Positions 50,256-59,762 of a stretch of DNA of 64,000 bases are shown here, piece by piece. This stretch comes from Roseateles_B sp041912595 (GTDB lineage: Bacteria; Pseudomonadota; Gammaproteobacteria; Burkholderiales; Burkholderiaceae_C): positions 1 through 64,000 of the forward strand of contig JAYRMR010000003.1 of the NCBI GenBank assembly GCA_041912595.1, in the 5' to 3' direction. Within the stretch, counting starts at the first letter, position 1. Every line of letters starts with the position of its first letter. A program made the position numbers and the translations under genes. The notes beneath the pieces were generated by a model, which had not been told where the DNA came from, did no database searches, and saw only the letters and a list, made by a program, of their open reading frames with translations.

Positions 50256-50325
50256 TTTTTTGATTCTTGCAAGGGAGTCTGCCGGCGCGAGCCTCCGAGG
50301 CCTCGCACACGAGCGGACCAAGACC

Positions 50326-51279
50326 ATGAGTGAACTGCACAAATTCCTGTTCGAGGGCCTGCCCGTTCGCGGCATGCTGGTGCGCCTGACCGGCAGCTGG
50401 AAGGAGCTGCTGGCGCGGCGCCCTGGCGACAAGGCCTACCCGCCGGCCGTGCGCAGCCTGCTGGGCCAGATGTCGGCCGCGGGCGTGCTGATGCAGTCCA
50501 ACATCAAGTTCAACGGCGCGCTGGTGCTGCAGGTGCTGGGCGACGGGCCGGTGAAGCTGGCCGTGGTGGAGGTCCAGCCGGACCTGAGCTACCGCGCCAC
50601 CGCCAAGGTGATCGGCGAGGTCGCCGACGACGCGCCGCTGGAGATGATGGTCAATGTGCTCGGCCAGGGCCGCTGCGCCATCACGCTGGACCCGAAGGAC
50701 AAGATGCCCGGCATGCAGCCCTACCAGGGCGTCGTGCCGCTGCATGGGGATCAGCGCGAGCCGCTGCACAAGATCTCCGAGGCGCTGGAGCACTACATGC
50801 TGCAGTCCGAGCAGCTCGACACGCGCCTCATCCTCGCCGCCAATGACGAGATGGCCGCGGGCCTGCTGATCCAGCGCATGCCGGTCGAGGGCGAGGCCAA
50901 TCTGGAAGGCCACCCGGGACGTGGCGAGGCCATCGGCGACCATGAGGACTTCAACCGCATCGCGATGCTGGCCTCGACGCTCACCAGCGAGGAGCTGTTG
51001 AGTCTGGACGCCGAGACCATCCTGCGCCGCCTCTTCTGGGAGGAGGACATGCGCCGCTTCGAGCCCCTGCGCCCGCGCTTCGCCTGCACCTGCTCCCGTG
51101 AGCGCGTAGGCCAGATGCTGACCGGCCTGGGTCGCGAGGAAGTCGACAGCGTCATTGCCGAGCGCGGCGAGGTGGAGGTCGGCTGCGAGTTCTGCGGCGC
51201 CCAGTACCGTTTCGACGCCGTGGACGTCGGCGGGCTCTTCGCGCCCTCGAGCCTCGGCGGCAACCAGACCTTGCAGTGA
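50326..51279 (+). CDS. hslO: Redox-regulated chaperone Hsp33
   Basis: 317 residues. The C-terminal zinc switch is present as C254-T-C256 and C287-E-F-C290 (CTCS and CEFC), four Cys that bind zinc when reduced and form disulfides on oxidation to activate the holdase. The N-terminal Hsp33 domain starts HKFLFEGLPVRGMLVRLTGSW and includes the usual MQSNIKFNGALVLQVLGDGPVK block. It protects unfolding proteins in the cytoplasm under oxidative and heat stress. The ATG at 50326 lacks a strong ribosome-binding site. A strong terminator precedes it and a repeat-rich spacer follows. Confidence 0.95.
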   Translation: MSELHKFLFEGLPVRGMLVRLTGSWKELLARRPGDKAYPPAVRSLLGQMSAAGVLMQSNIKFNGALVLQVLGDGPVKLAVVEVQPDLSYRATAKVIGEVADDAPLEMMVNVLGQGRCAITLDPKDKMPGMQPYQGVVPLHGDQREPLHKISEALEHYMLQSEQLDTRLILAANDEMAAGLLIQRMPVEGEANLEGHPGRGEAIGDHEDFNRIAMLASTLTSEELLSLDAETILRRLFWEEDMRRFEPLRPRFACTCSRERVGQMLTGLGREEVDSVIAERGEVEVGCEFCGAQYRFDAVDVGGLFAPSSLGGNQTLQ

Positions 51280-51434
51280 CCCGCCGACCCTCGGTGTCTC
51301 GTCAGGCATCGAGGGCGCACCGCTTGCGCGCCTGAAGACAGGGCGCGTCGCAACCGGGCGGATGGCGGCATCCCTCCGGAACAGTGCCTGGCCGCGCCTG
51401 CGTTCAGCGAGGCGAATCAGCGGAAGAGGACCCC

Positions 51435-51776
51435 GCGCCGGGCCGCCCCAAGCTGGCCCTCATGCCGCGAAGCGAGCATCCAGCATCGCCACACCCAGCG
51501 CTGCTTGCGGTCCGACACTGCCCGCAAAGCCACCCAGAACGGGGCAAGCGGCGCCCGCCCCAAGCCGCCCCCATAGTGAAAACACGCCCCAGCTTCGCTC
51601 TCGCCCCCCCCCCGTGTTCCGAGAGGGGGGCAAGGGGCGCGAGCCCCAATGGGCCGAGCGCCGGGCCGCCCCAAGCCGGCCCCCGTGGCCGGGCGGGCGG
51701 CTGAATGCCGCCCGCCTGGCCGTCCCCTCGGGGGACCGCCCGGGTTCGCCCGCGTTCAGCGCGGCGAGCCCGGGCG
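51435..51776. repeat. GC-rich interspersed repeats and palindromes
   Basis: The 476-bp spacer between hslO and the nucleotidase has no gene. GCGCCGGGCCGCCCCAAGC occurs at 51435 and 51658, followed by T/C-GGCCC, with a related copy near 51551. Three perfect or near-perfect hairpins cluster at the right: GGCGGGCGGC/GCCGCCCGCC (51692-51716), GTCCCC-TCG-GGGGAC (51722-51736) and an approximately 13-bp stem (51737-51776) whose right arm forms the end of the nucleotidase gene. This is typical of repetitive extragenic elements in Burkholderiales. Confidence 0.6.
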
Positions 51777-53522
51777 AGGGGCCAACACCTTCACTCGATC
51801 CCTCGCCGCCGGCACAAGGCCGGGATGCGCCTTCAGGTAGGCCACCAGGGCCTCGTGGTCGATGGCCCCGCGTTGCAGGATCTGGCCTTGCGCGAAGGCC
51901 GGGAAACCGTCGCCGCCCGTGGCTAGGAACATGTTCATCGCGACGCGGTAGCGGGCGTCCATGCGCAGGGGCTCACCCCGCAGCGTCAGGCTGCCGGCGA
52001 CCACGCGCTGGCCGATCGGCTGCGTGAGGTCATAGGCATAGCTCAGCCCCTCGGACAGCTGCAGCGGGCGGAACTTGGGCTGGCCGATCCACTGCTGTTC
52101 CAGCGCTTCCTTGATCTGAGCGCCGCTGAGGCTCGTCACGACAAGGTTGTTGTTGAAGGGCTGGGTCGTGTAGACCTGGCCGAAGCTCACCGTGCCATCG
52201 CCGAGGTAGGGCAGGCTGGAGCGGACGCCGCCGATATTGGTGATGGCGAACTCCGCGCCGCCGTCCTCGGGCGCCCGCAGGGCCGCCCAGTGCGCGTCGG
52301 CCACGAGCTGGCCCATGGTGGTGGCGCCGGCGGCATCTTCCTCGCGGGTGAAGCTCGCGCCGATGCGGCCCACCGGCTGGTCGATGATGGCGGTGGCCTT
52401 GCTTTCGTAGGCGGCGATCAGCGCCGTCTGGCCCGCGTCCTTGGCGTACTGGTCGTGGCGGACGATCCGGTTCTCGGCCACGGCACTGCGCACGTCGCGC
52501 GTCTTGCGGTCCAGTTGCACATCGATGGCGGTGACGATGGTGCCGTACTTGTCGCCGCTGGTGACGAGGCGGCCGTCGATGCGGCAGTTGTAGGCCCGGT
52601 GCGTGTGCCCGCTGACGACGAGATCCACCGCCGGGTCCAGTTGCTTGACGATGTTGACGATGGGGCCGGAGATGCCCGGGCACTCGTTGTAATCGCCCAC
52701 CGGGTAGCCGCCCTCGTGGATCAGCACCACGATGGCCTCGACGCCCCGCGCCTTCAGCTGCGGCACCAGGCGGTTGATGGTCTCGGCCTCGTCGTCGAAG
52801 CGCAGGCCCTTGATGCTGCTGGGCACCACGATGCCCGGCGTGCCCTTGAGCGCGAGGCCGATGAAGGCCACGGGGATGCCCTCGAACTCGCGAATGGCGT
52901 AGGCGGGGAACAGCGGCTGGCCGGTGGCCGTGTCGATGGTGCTGGCGGCGAGGTACTGGAAGCTGGCGCCCTTGAACGGCGCCGGGCCCTGGCAGCCCTT
53001 CTCGGGGTGGCAGCCCCCGTGCTGACGGCGGCGCAGCTCGTCCACGCCGGCGTCGAACTCATGGTTGCCCACGCTGCTCAGGGCCAGGTCCATGGCCGAG
53101 AGGGACTCGATGGCCGGCTCGTCGTTGAACAGCGCCGACAGCAGCGGCGTACCGCCAACGAGATCGCCCGCGGCCACGAAGACGTGATGGGCCTGCCCCT
53201 TGCGCGCCTGCGCGACGGCCGTGGCGAGGTACTCGGCCCCCCCGGCGTCCACGTCGAGGTGCTCGCCGGGCTTCGTGGGATGCTGGATCCGGATGCCACC
53301 CACTGGTGGCTTGAGGTTGCCGTGGAAGTCGTTGATGGCCAGGATGCGCAGGGCGACGGTGGCGGCCGGGGCCCCGTTCGAGGCCGGCGCCGTGGACGCC
53401 ATCGGTGTCGCGGGCGGCGTGGTGCTGCAGGCGCCCAGCAGGCCCAGCGCGGCGGCGATCGGCAGGGGGCGGGCCCAGCGCCGCAGGACGTCGTGAAGGC
53501 GGGACGGGAAGGCTGACAACAT
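51756..53522 (-). CDS. Surface 5'-nucleotidase/metallophosphatase lipoprotein
   Basis: 588 residues from the ATG at 53522; an ATG at 53549 is possible. Lipoprotein signal with lipobox LLGAC near residue 32. The calcineurin-type phosphoesterase domain has DFHGN, AAGDLVGGTP, GNHEFD and GHTHRAYN, the full set of dimetal ligands. The C-terminal 5'-nucleotidase domain includes ITNIGGVRSSLP and TQPFNNNLVV and ends MFLATGGDGFPAF. Such UshA/NadN-like enzymes hydrolyse UDP-sugars, nucleotides or NAD. The last residues (about APRPGSPR) are encoded within a palindromic repeat. Downstream of the NadR-like and PnuC genes in the same direction, it may supply nicotinamide riboside. Confidence 0.9.
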   Translation of the reverse strand: MLSAFPSRLHDVLRRWARPLPIAAALGLLGACSTTPPATPMASTAPASNGAPAATVALRILAINDFHGNLKPPVGGIRIQHPTKPGEHLDVDAGGAEYLATAVAQARKGQAHHVFVAAGDLVGGTPLLSALFNDEPAIESLSAMDLALSSVGNHEFDAGVDELRRRQHGGCHPEKGCQGPAPFKGASFQYLAASTIDTATGQPLFPAYAIREFEGIPVAFIGLALKGTPGIVVPSSIKGLRFDDEAETINRLVPQLKARGVEAIVVLIHEGGYPVGDYNECPGISGPIVNIVKQLDPAVDLVVSGHTHRAYNCRIDGRLVTSGDKYGTIVTAIDVQLDRKTRDVRSAVAENRIVRHDQYAKDAGQTALIAAYESKATAIIDQPVGRIGASFTREEDAAGATTMGQLVADAHWAALRAPEDGGAEFAITNIGGVRSSLPYLGDGTVSFGQVYTTQPFNNNLVVTSLSGAQIKEALEQQWIGQPKFRPLQLSEGLSYAYDLTQPIGQRVVAGSLTLRGEPLRMDARYRVAMNMFLATGGDGFPAFAQGQILQRGAIDHEALVAYLKAHPGLVPAARDRVKVLAPRPGSPR

Positions 53523-53666
53523 GGCGGACGGAGCAACGGTGGCGGTCATGGCACTGCAGGGACGCTCAAGGGAGAAGGTTGGGGGCGAGCGCTCAGCCTC
53601 GCCGCAGCGAGTGAGCCAAACGTTTGCCCGTGGCGGCGGCCAGTGTGCAATTGCCACGCGGGCGCG

Positions 53667-54401
53667 TCAAGGCACGGGGGGCGTTGTCGAGGGCGTAGCG
53701 GACTTCAGCGCGTGCTCGCAGGCCGGGTCGTCGCAGAGCTCGCACGTCCAGCGTGTGCTGCCCGGGAGGCGGGCCTGGCGGTCGAGCAGGCGGCTGAAGA
53801 GGCCGCCCGGTGCGGGCTCGCCGGCGTTGGAGGGCCAAGGCGGTTGGGCCGGCAGCGCGGCCACGCGGTCCTTGAGCAGCGGCGTGATCGCATTCAGCGC
53901 GTGCTCCAGCCGCTGCGGCCCTTGCCCGTGGACGACGACGAAGGCATGGCCCGCCTCGCGCAGCCACCGGCGCAGCAGCCGGTCCACGGGCGCCTGCGCG
54001 TGCGGGCCGTCCCGCATGCCGTCGGCCACCCAGGGCAGGTCCGTCGCCATCAGCAGGCTGAGGTGATAGCGGCGATGGGCGCGGTGGGCCGGAGCCGCCA
54101 GGCGGGTGTCGGCGAACAGATATTCGCTGTAGAGCGCGGGCATCAGGGCGGTGGTGTCGGCGATCAGCACGTCGTGGCCGGCCGCCAGGGCGTCCGCGCG
54201 ACGCTCCTGTTCCTCGAGGATGCCCAGCTGCTCGTCCGCGCGCGGCGTGCGGCCTTCACGATCACACCATTCGCGCAGGTACTCGTCCACCCGGGCCACA
54301 CGCAGGCCGGTGAGCGCCGGCAGCGTCTCGTGCAGCGCCTGGGCGAGCGTGCTCTTGCCGGTGCTCTCGGCGCCGAGCAGGGCGATCCTCAGGGCGGTCA
54401 T
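53667..54401 (-). CDS. NadR-like ATPase, probable nicotinamide riboside kinase
   Basis: 244 residues. P-loop GAESTGKST (residues 10-18) followed by RVARVDEYLREWC, LGILEEQERRADAL and LIADTTALMPALYSEYLF, the order of the ribosylnicotinamide kinase domain of NadR. The adenylyltransferase domain is absent, so this is a stand-alone kinase. The C-terminus has a compact C220-x2-C223-x4-C228-x-H230 cluster (CELCDDPACEH), which could bind zinc and is not part of the standard kinase. It lies 13 bp after pnuC, a firm operon, which supports the role of phosphorylating imported nicotinamide riboside to NMN. Exact substrate inferred. Confidence 0.82.
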   Translation of the reverse strand: MTALRIALLGAESTGKSTLAQALHETLPALTGLRVARVDEYLREWCDREGRTPRADEQLGILEEQERRADALAAGHDVLIADTTALMPALYSEYLFADTRLAAPAHRAHRRYHLSLLMATDLPWVADGMRDGPHAQAPVDRLLRRWLREAGHAFVVVHGQGPQRLEHALNAITPLLKDRVAALPAQPPWPSNAGEPAPGGLFSRLLDRQARLPGSTRWTCELCDDPACEHALKSATPSTTPPVP

Positions 54402-54414
54402 GGCGTGGGCGAGA

Positions 54415-55053
54415 TCAGATCGCCGGCTGCGCGCGCAGCTCGCGCGACCACGCCCGCCAGCCCGCCACGGACATCGGGATGAAGCCGGCGTAGAGCAGCA
54501 CGGTCAGCCAGTAGCCCTTGATGGCGAACAGGGCCACGGACACCACATTGACCACCACCCACACGCCCCAGTTCTCCTGGTACTTGCGGCCCAGCAGGTA
54601 CTGGCCGAGCAGGCTCGCGACGGTCGGGAAGGCGTCCCAGTAGGGCAGGGTGGAGTCGGTGTAGCGCGCCAGGTAGAGCCCCAGCAGCGGCCAGGCCGTC
54701 AGCGTGAGCCCCACGGCCAGCACGAGGTGGTGCTGCTCCAGGCGGCGGACATACAGCGCCTCGCCCTCGCGCGTGCGGCCGCGCAGCCATTGCAGCCAGC
54801 CCCACAGCGCGAGCGCCGCGAACACCAGCTGCAGCGAGGCTTCGCCATACAGCTTGCCGGACCAGAACAGCACGAAGTAGAGCAGCGAGCTCACAAGGGC
54901 CAGCGGCCAGCCCAGGACCTGCACCCGCATATTGCAGATGACCATCCAGACGGCCAGCACGAAGGCCACCAGCTCCAGCCATGTGATGGGACTGCCGAAG
55001 GCCTCGAAGGCAGGCAGCAGCAGAGGGCTCAGCCAGGCGAGCAGGACATCCAT
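54415..55053 (-). CDS. pnuC: Nicotinamide riboside transporter PnuC
   Basis: 212 residues, seven hydrophobic helices. Conserved blocks: SPITWLELVAFVLAVWMVICNMR near the N-terminus, WGWLQWLRGR, SLLGQYLLGRKYQENWGVWVVVNVVSVALF in the second half and GYWLTVLLYAGFIPMSVAGWRAW. This is the PnuC pattern, a SemiSWEET-like vitamin transporter for nicotinamide riboside. It works with a cytoplasmic kinase that traps the substrate; the NadR-like gene follows 13 bp later. It begins 13 bp after ftsB and so may also be read from the eno-ftsB transcript. I see no riboswitch between. Confidence 0.93.
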   Translation of the reverse strand: MDVLLAWLSPLLLPAFEAFGSPITWLELVAFVLAVWMVICNMRVQVLGWPLALVSSLLYFVLFWSGKLYGEASLQLVFAALALWGWLQWLRGRTREGEALYVRRLEQHHLVLAVGLTLTAWPLLGLYLARYTDSTLPYWDAFPTVASLLGQYLLGRKYQENWGVWVVVNVVSVALFAIKGYWLTVLLYAGFIPMSVAGWRAWSRELRAQPAI

Positions 55054-55066
55054 GGGAAAGGGCGGA

Positions 55067-55336
55067 TCAGCGGTGGACCTGGACGTAGATCTCGTCCGGG
55101 CGAACCATGCTCAGTTCGTAGCGGGCCTTTTCCTCGACCATTTCCAGGCCTTCGCGCAGATCGCGCAGCTCGGCCTGGATCAGCGCGTTGCGCGCCTGGG
55201 CCTGCTCATTGGCCTGCTGCTGCTGGCGCAGCTCGGCGCGCAGCTGGACGCCGCGGGCCAGGCCCCCCTTGCCGAACCAGAGCTGGCCCTGGATGGCGAT
55301 GAGGAATGCGGCAAGGATGAGCGCGAGGATTTTCAC
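55067..55336 (-). CDS. ftsB: Cell division protein FtsB
   Basis: 89 residues from a GTG at 55336. One N-terminal membrane helix (LALILAAFLIAIQGQLWFG, about 4-22) is followed by a coiled coil (RAELRQQQQANEQAQARNALIQAELRDL, about 33-62) and the conserved EKARYELSMVRPDEIYVQV end. This is the bitopic FtsB of the FtsQLB divisome complex, and the position after eno is conserved in many proteobacteria. An ATG at 55387 is in frame but lies in the eno terminator. No clear ribosome-binding site is seen, so the start is provisional. pnuC follows after 13 bp. Confidence 0.9.
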   Translation of the reverse strand: MKILALILAAFLIAIQGQLWFGKGGLARGVQLRAELRQQQQANEQAQARNALIQAELRDLREGLEMVEEKARYELSMVRPDEIYVQVHR

Positions 55337-55388
55337 GAGGGCCGAGTTTACGGCAGTCCGATGACGGCCCGCTTGCGGGATGTCCATG

Positions 55389-55422
55389 AAAAAGGCCCCG
55401 ACACCCGGGGGTGGCAGGGCCT
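55389..55422 (-). terminator. Terminator-like hairpin between eno and ftsB
   Basis: AGGCCC (55393-55398) pairs with GGGCCT (55417-55422), with a further CACC/GGTG inner stem, and a T-run on the minus strand follows (A-tract 55389-55393). It lies 35 bp after the eno stop. ftsB often shares the eno transcript, so this may be a partial terminator that sets the ratio of the two. Confidence 0.65.
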
Positions 55423-55457
55423 CGGAGGCCGGACCGTGGGGGCCGGACCACGGGGGC

Positions 55458-56744
55458 TCAGCGAAGGTTGTAGAACGCCGAGCGGCCGGGATAGACGGCG
55501 ACGTCGCCCAGGTCTTCCTCGATGCGCAGCAGCTGGTTGTACTTGGCCATGCGGTCCGAGCGCGACAGCGAGCCCGTCTTGATCTGGCCGGCATTCAGGC
55601 CGACGGCGATGTCGGAGATGGTGGAGTCTTCCGTCTCGCCCGAGCGGTGCGAGATCACGGCGGTGTAGCCGGCGCGCTTGGCCATCTCGATGGCGGCGAA
55701 GGTCTCGGTCAGCGTGCCGATCTGGTTGATCTTGATGAGGATCGAGTTGGCGATGCCCTTGTCGATGCCTTCCTTCAGGATCTTGGTGTTGGTCACGAAG
55801 AGGTCGTCACCCACCAGCTGCACCTTGGCGCCCAGGCGTTCGGTGATGTGCTTCCAGCCGTCCCAGTCGCCTTCGGCCATGCCGTCCTCGATGGAGATGA
55901 TGGGGTACTTGTCGACCCAGGTGGCCAGCATGTCGGTCCACTGCTCGGCCGTCAGCTGGATGCCGCCTTCGCCTTCCAGCACGTACTTGCCGTCCTTGTA
56001 GAACTCGCTCGCGGCGCAGTCCAGGCCCAGGGCGATCTGCTCGCCGGCGGTGTAGCCGGCCTTGTCGATGGCTTCCAGGATCAGCTGGATCGCGGCCTCG
56101 TGGCTCTCGACGCTGGGGGCGAAGCCGCCTTCGTCACCCACGGCGGTGCTGATGCCCTTGTCGTGCAGGATCTTCTTCAGGGCGTGGAACACCTCGGCGC
56201 CCCAGCGCAGGGCCTCGCGGAAGCTCGGGGCGCCCACGGGGATGATCATCAGCTCTTGCAGGTCCAGCGAGTTGTTCGCGTGGGCGCCGCCGTTGATGAC
56301 GTTCATCATCGGGACGGGCAGCTGGTTGCCGCCCATGCCGCCGAAGTAGCGGTACAGGGGCAGGCCGGATTCCTCGGCCGCGGCGCGGGCCACGGCCATC
56401 GAGACGGCCAGCATGGCGTTGGCGCCCAGGCGGCTCTTGTTCTCGGTGCCGTCGAGGTCGATCAGGGTCTTGTCCAGGAAGGCCTGCTCGGAGGCGTCCA
56501 GGCCCAGCACGGCTTCGCTGATCTCGGTGTTGATGTGCTCGACGGCCTTCAGCACGCCCTTGCCCAGGTAGCGGCTCTTGTCGCCGTCACGCAGTTCGAT
56601 GGCTTCGCGCGAGCCGGTGGAGGCACCGCTCGGCACAGCCGCACGGCCCATCACGCCCGATTCCAGCAGCACGTCGCATTCCACGGTGGGGTTGCCGCGG
56701 CTGTCGAGGATCTCGCGTCCGACGATGTCAACAATGGCGCTCAT
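55458..56744 (-). CDS. eno: Enolase
   Basis: 428 residues, typical for bacterial enolase. Conserved blocks: AIVDIVGREILDSRGNPTVECDV at the start, GASTGSREAIELRDGD, NVINGGAHANNSLDLQE, the metal-ligand region SIEDGMAEGDWDGW, DDLFVTNTKIL and the catalytic loop ISHRSGETEDSTI. It interconverts 2-phosphoglycerate and phosphoenolpyruvate in glycolysis, with Mg as cofactor; it also sits in the RNA degradosome in some bacteria. The upstream 110 bp contain the palindrome GTAAC-TCA-GTTAC (56770-56782) but no other site I can name. A terminator-like hairpin separates it from ftsB. Confidence 0.98.
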   Translation of the reverse strand: MSAIVDIVGREILDSRGNPTVECDVLLESGVMGRAAVPSGASTGSREAIELRDGDKSRYLGKGVLKAVEHINTEISEAVLGLDASEQAFLDKTLIDLDGTENKSRLGANAMLAVSMAVARAAAEESGLPLYRYFGGMGGNQLPVPMMNVINGGAHANNSLDLQELMIIPVGAPSFREALRWGAEVFHALKKILHDKGISTAVGDEGGFAPSVESHEAAIQLILEAIDKAGYTAGEQIALGLDCAASEFYKDGKYVLEGEGGIQLTAEQWTDMLATWVDKYPIISIEDGMAEGDWDGWKHITERLGAKVQLVGDDLFVTNTKILKEGIDKGIANSILIKINQIGTLTETFAAIEMAKRAGYTAVISHRSGETEDSTISDIAVGLNAGQIKTGSLSRSDRMAKYNQLLRIEEDLGDVAVYPGRSAFYNLR

Positions 56745-56854
56745 TGAGAAGGTCTCCGGTAGGAAGTTGGTAACTCAGTTACGTTCGGCGCGCATGGTGC
56801 CAGCAAAAGGTTACGCGCGCAGAACAATCGGGAAGCACGGGGCAGGCGCGGTGC

Positions 56855-57145
56855 TCACACCCCGTCCACGATCAGCATGCGCATCACGCCGGCGTTCTCG
56901 CGCAGCGTCCGGGCATGCCGGTAGGTCTCGGAATCGTAGAAGGCGCGGGCGGTGGCGTGGTCCGCGAACTTCAGCAGCACCAGGCGGGTGGGCTGCCAGT
57001 CGCCTTCCAGCACCTCGATGGCGCCGCCGCGCACGAGGATCTCGGCGCCATGCTCCTGCATGGCCCGGGTGCTCCATTCCCGGTACTTGGCCATCTGCTC
57101 GGCATCGGTCACGGTGACGTCGGCAATCACGAAGGCGGCGGGCAT
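56855..57145 (-). CDS. DUF1330 family protein
   Basis: 96 residues from the ATG at 57145, which has AGGATG a few bases upstream; an in-frame ATG at 57151 adds two residues. The sequence has the DUF1330 pattern: AFVIADVTVTDAEQMAKYREW, RGGAIEVLEGDWQPTRLVLLKFADHATARAFYDSETY and a C-terminal VDGV. Proteins of this family are small dimeric ferredoxin-like alpha/beta barrels of unknown function. It lies between kdsA and eno, all leftward, and is probably part of that transcript. No catalytic residue is assigned. Confidence 0.88.
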   Translation of the reverse strand: MPAAFVIADVTVTDAEQMAKYREWSTRAMQEHGAEILVRGGAIEVLEGDWQPTRLVLLKFADHATARAFYDSETYRHARTLRENAGVMRMLIVDGV

Positions 57146-57202
57146 GGGCATCCTTGATAAGAAAGCGGCGCGGCCTGTGAGGGCCGCGCCGGGATCATGG
57201 GG

Positions 57203-58060
57203 TCAGGCGGAGAAGTCGTTCTCCAGCAGGGGCTGGCTCTTGACCACGCGGTCCAGGGCCACGAGCTGCTCGAGCAGCGCCCGCATGCGGTTCAGGGGGA
57301 CGGCGTTGGGGCCGTCGGAGAAGGCCTCGGCCGGGCGCGGGTGGGTCTCCATGAAGAGGCCCGCCACGCCGACGCCGACGCCCGCCCGTGCCAGCACCGG
57401 CACCATCTCCCGGGCGCCGCCGCTGGTGGCGCCCTGGCCGCCGGGCTTCTGCACTGAGTGGGTGACGTCGAACACCACCGGTGCGCCGGAGTTGCGCATC
57501 TCGGCAAGGCTCGTCATGTCGGCCACGAGGTTGTTGTAGCCGAAGCTCACGCCGCGCTCGCAGGCCAGGAATCGGTCTTCCGACAGGCCGGCTTCGCGAG
57601 CGGCCTCGCGCGCCTTGTCGATGACGTTCTTCATGTCCCAGGGCGCGAGGAACTGCCCCTTCTTGATGTTCACCGGCTTGCCCGACTTGGCCACCGCACG
57701 GATGAAGTCCGTCTGGCGGCACAGGAAGGCTGGCGTCTGCAGGACGTCCACCACGGCTGCCACGGGGGCGACCTGGGATTCGTCATGCACATCGGTCAGG
57801 ATGGGCAGGCCCAGCTGGCGGCGCACCTCGTCCAGGATCTTCAGGCCGGCGTCCATGCCGACACCGCGCTTGCTGGTGCCGGAGGAGCGGTTGGCCTTGT
57901 CGAAGGAGCCCTTGTAGATCAGGGGAATGCCCAGCGCCGAGCAGGCCTCCTTCAGCTGGCCGGCGACCTCGATGGAGAGCTCCTGGCTCTCGATCGAGCA
58001 GGTGCCGGCGATCAGGAAGAAAGGCTTGTCGACACCGACATCAAAGCCGCAGAGCTTCAT
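57203..58060 (-). CDS. kdsA: 3-deoxy-8-phosphooctulonate synthase
   Basis: 285 residues. The family core is clear: FFLIAGTCSIESQELSIEVAGQLKEA, YKGSFDKANRSSGTSKRGVGMDAGLKIL, LPILTDVHDESQV, FLCRQTDFIRAVAKSGKPVNIKKGQF and the C-terminal VFDVTHSVQKPGG. The enzyme condenses phosphoenolpyruvate with arabinose-5-phosphate to give KDO-8-phosphate for lipopolysaccharide. The Asn in SFDKANRSS, rather than a metal-binding Cys, indicates the metal-independent class. The ATG is 13 bp after the pyrG stop, so it is co-transcribed with pyrG. Confidence 0.97.
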   Translation of the reverse strand: MKLCGFDVGVDKPFFLIAGTCSIESQELSIEVAGQLKEACSALGIPLIYKGSFDKANRSSGTSKRGVGMDAGLKILDEVRRQLGLPILTDVHDESQVAPVAAVVDVLQTPAFLCRQTDFIRAVAKSGKPVNIKKGQFLAPWDMKNVIDKAREAAREAGLSEDRFLACERGVSFGYNNLVADMTSLAEMRNSGAPVVFDVTHSVQKPGGQGATSGGAREMVPVLARAGVGVGVAGLFMETHPRPAEAFSDGPNAVPLNRMRALLEQLVALDRVVKSQPLLENDFSA

Positions 58061-58073
58061 GGGCAGGATTCCT

Positions 58074-59717
<1,644 letters not shown>

Positions 59718-59762
59718 GTCTTGCAGCGTCCGATGCAAGAACGCTGTGGTGGTAAAGCGCGA

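Noticed and set aside
51435..51776. Possible insertion sequence
   Set aside because: No transposase ORF, no terminal target duplication seen; the repeats look like short extragenic elements.
56770..56782. GTAAC-TCA-GTTAC palindrome upstream of eno as an operator
   Set aside because: Short and not matched to a known regulator; a chance palindrome cannot be excluded, so it is only noted in the eno entry.
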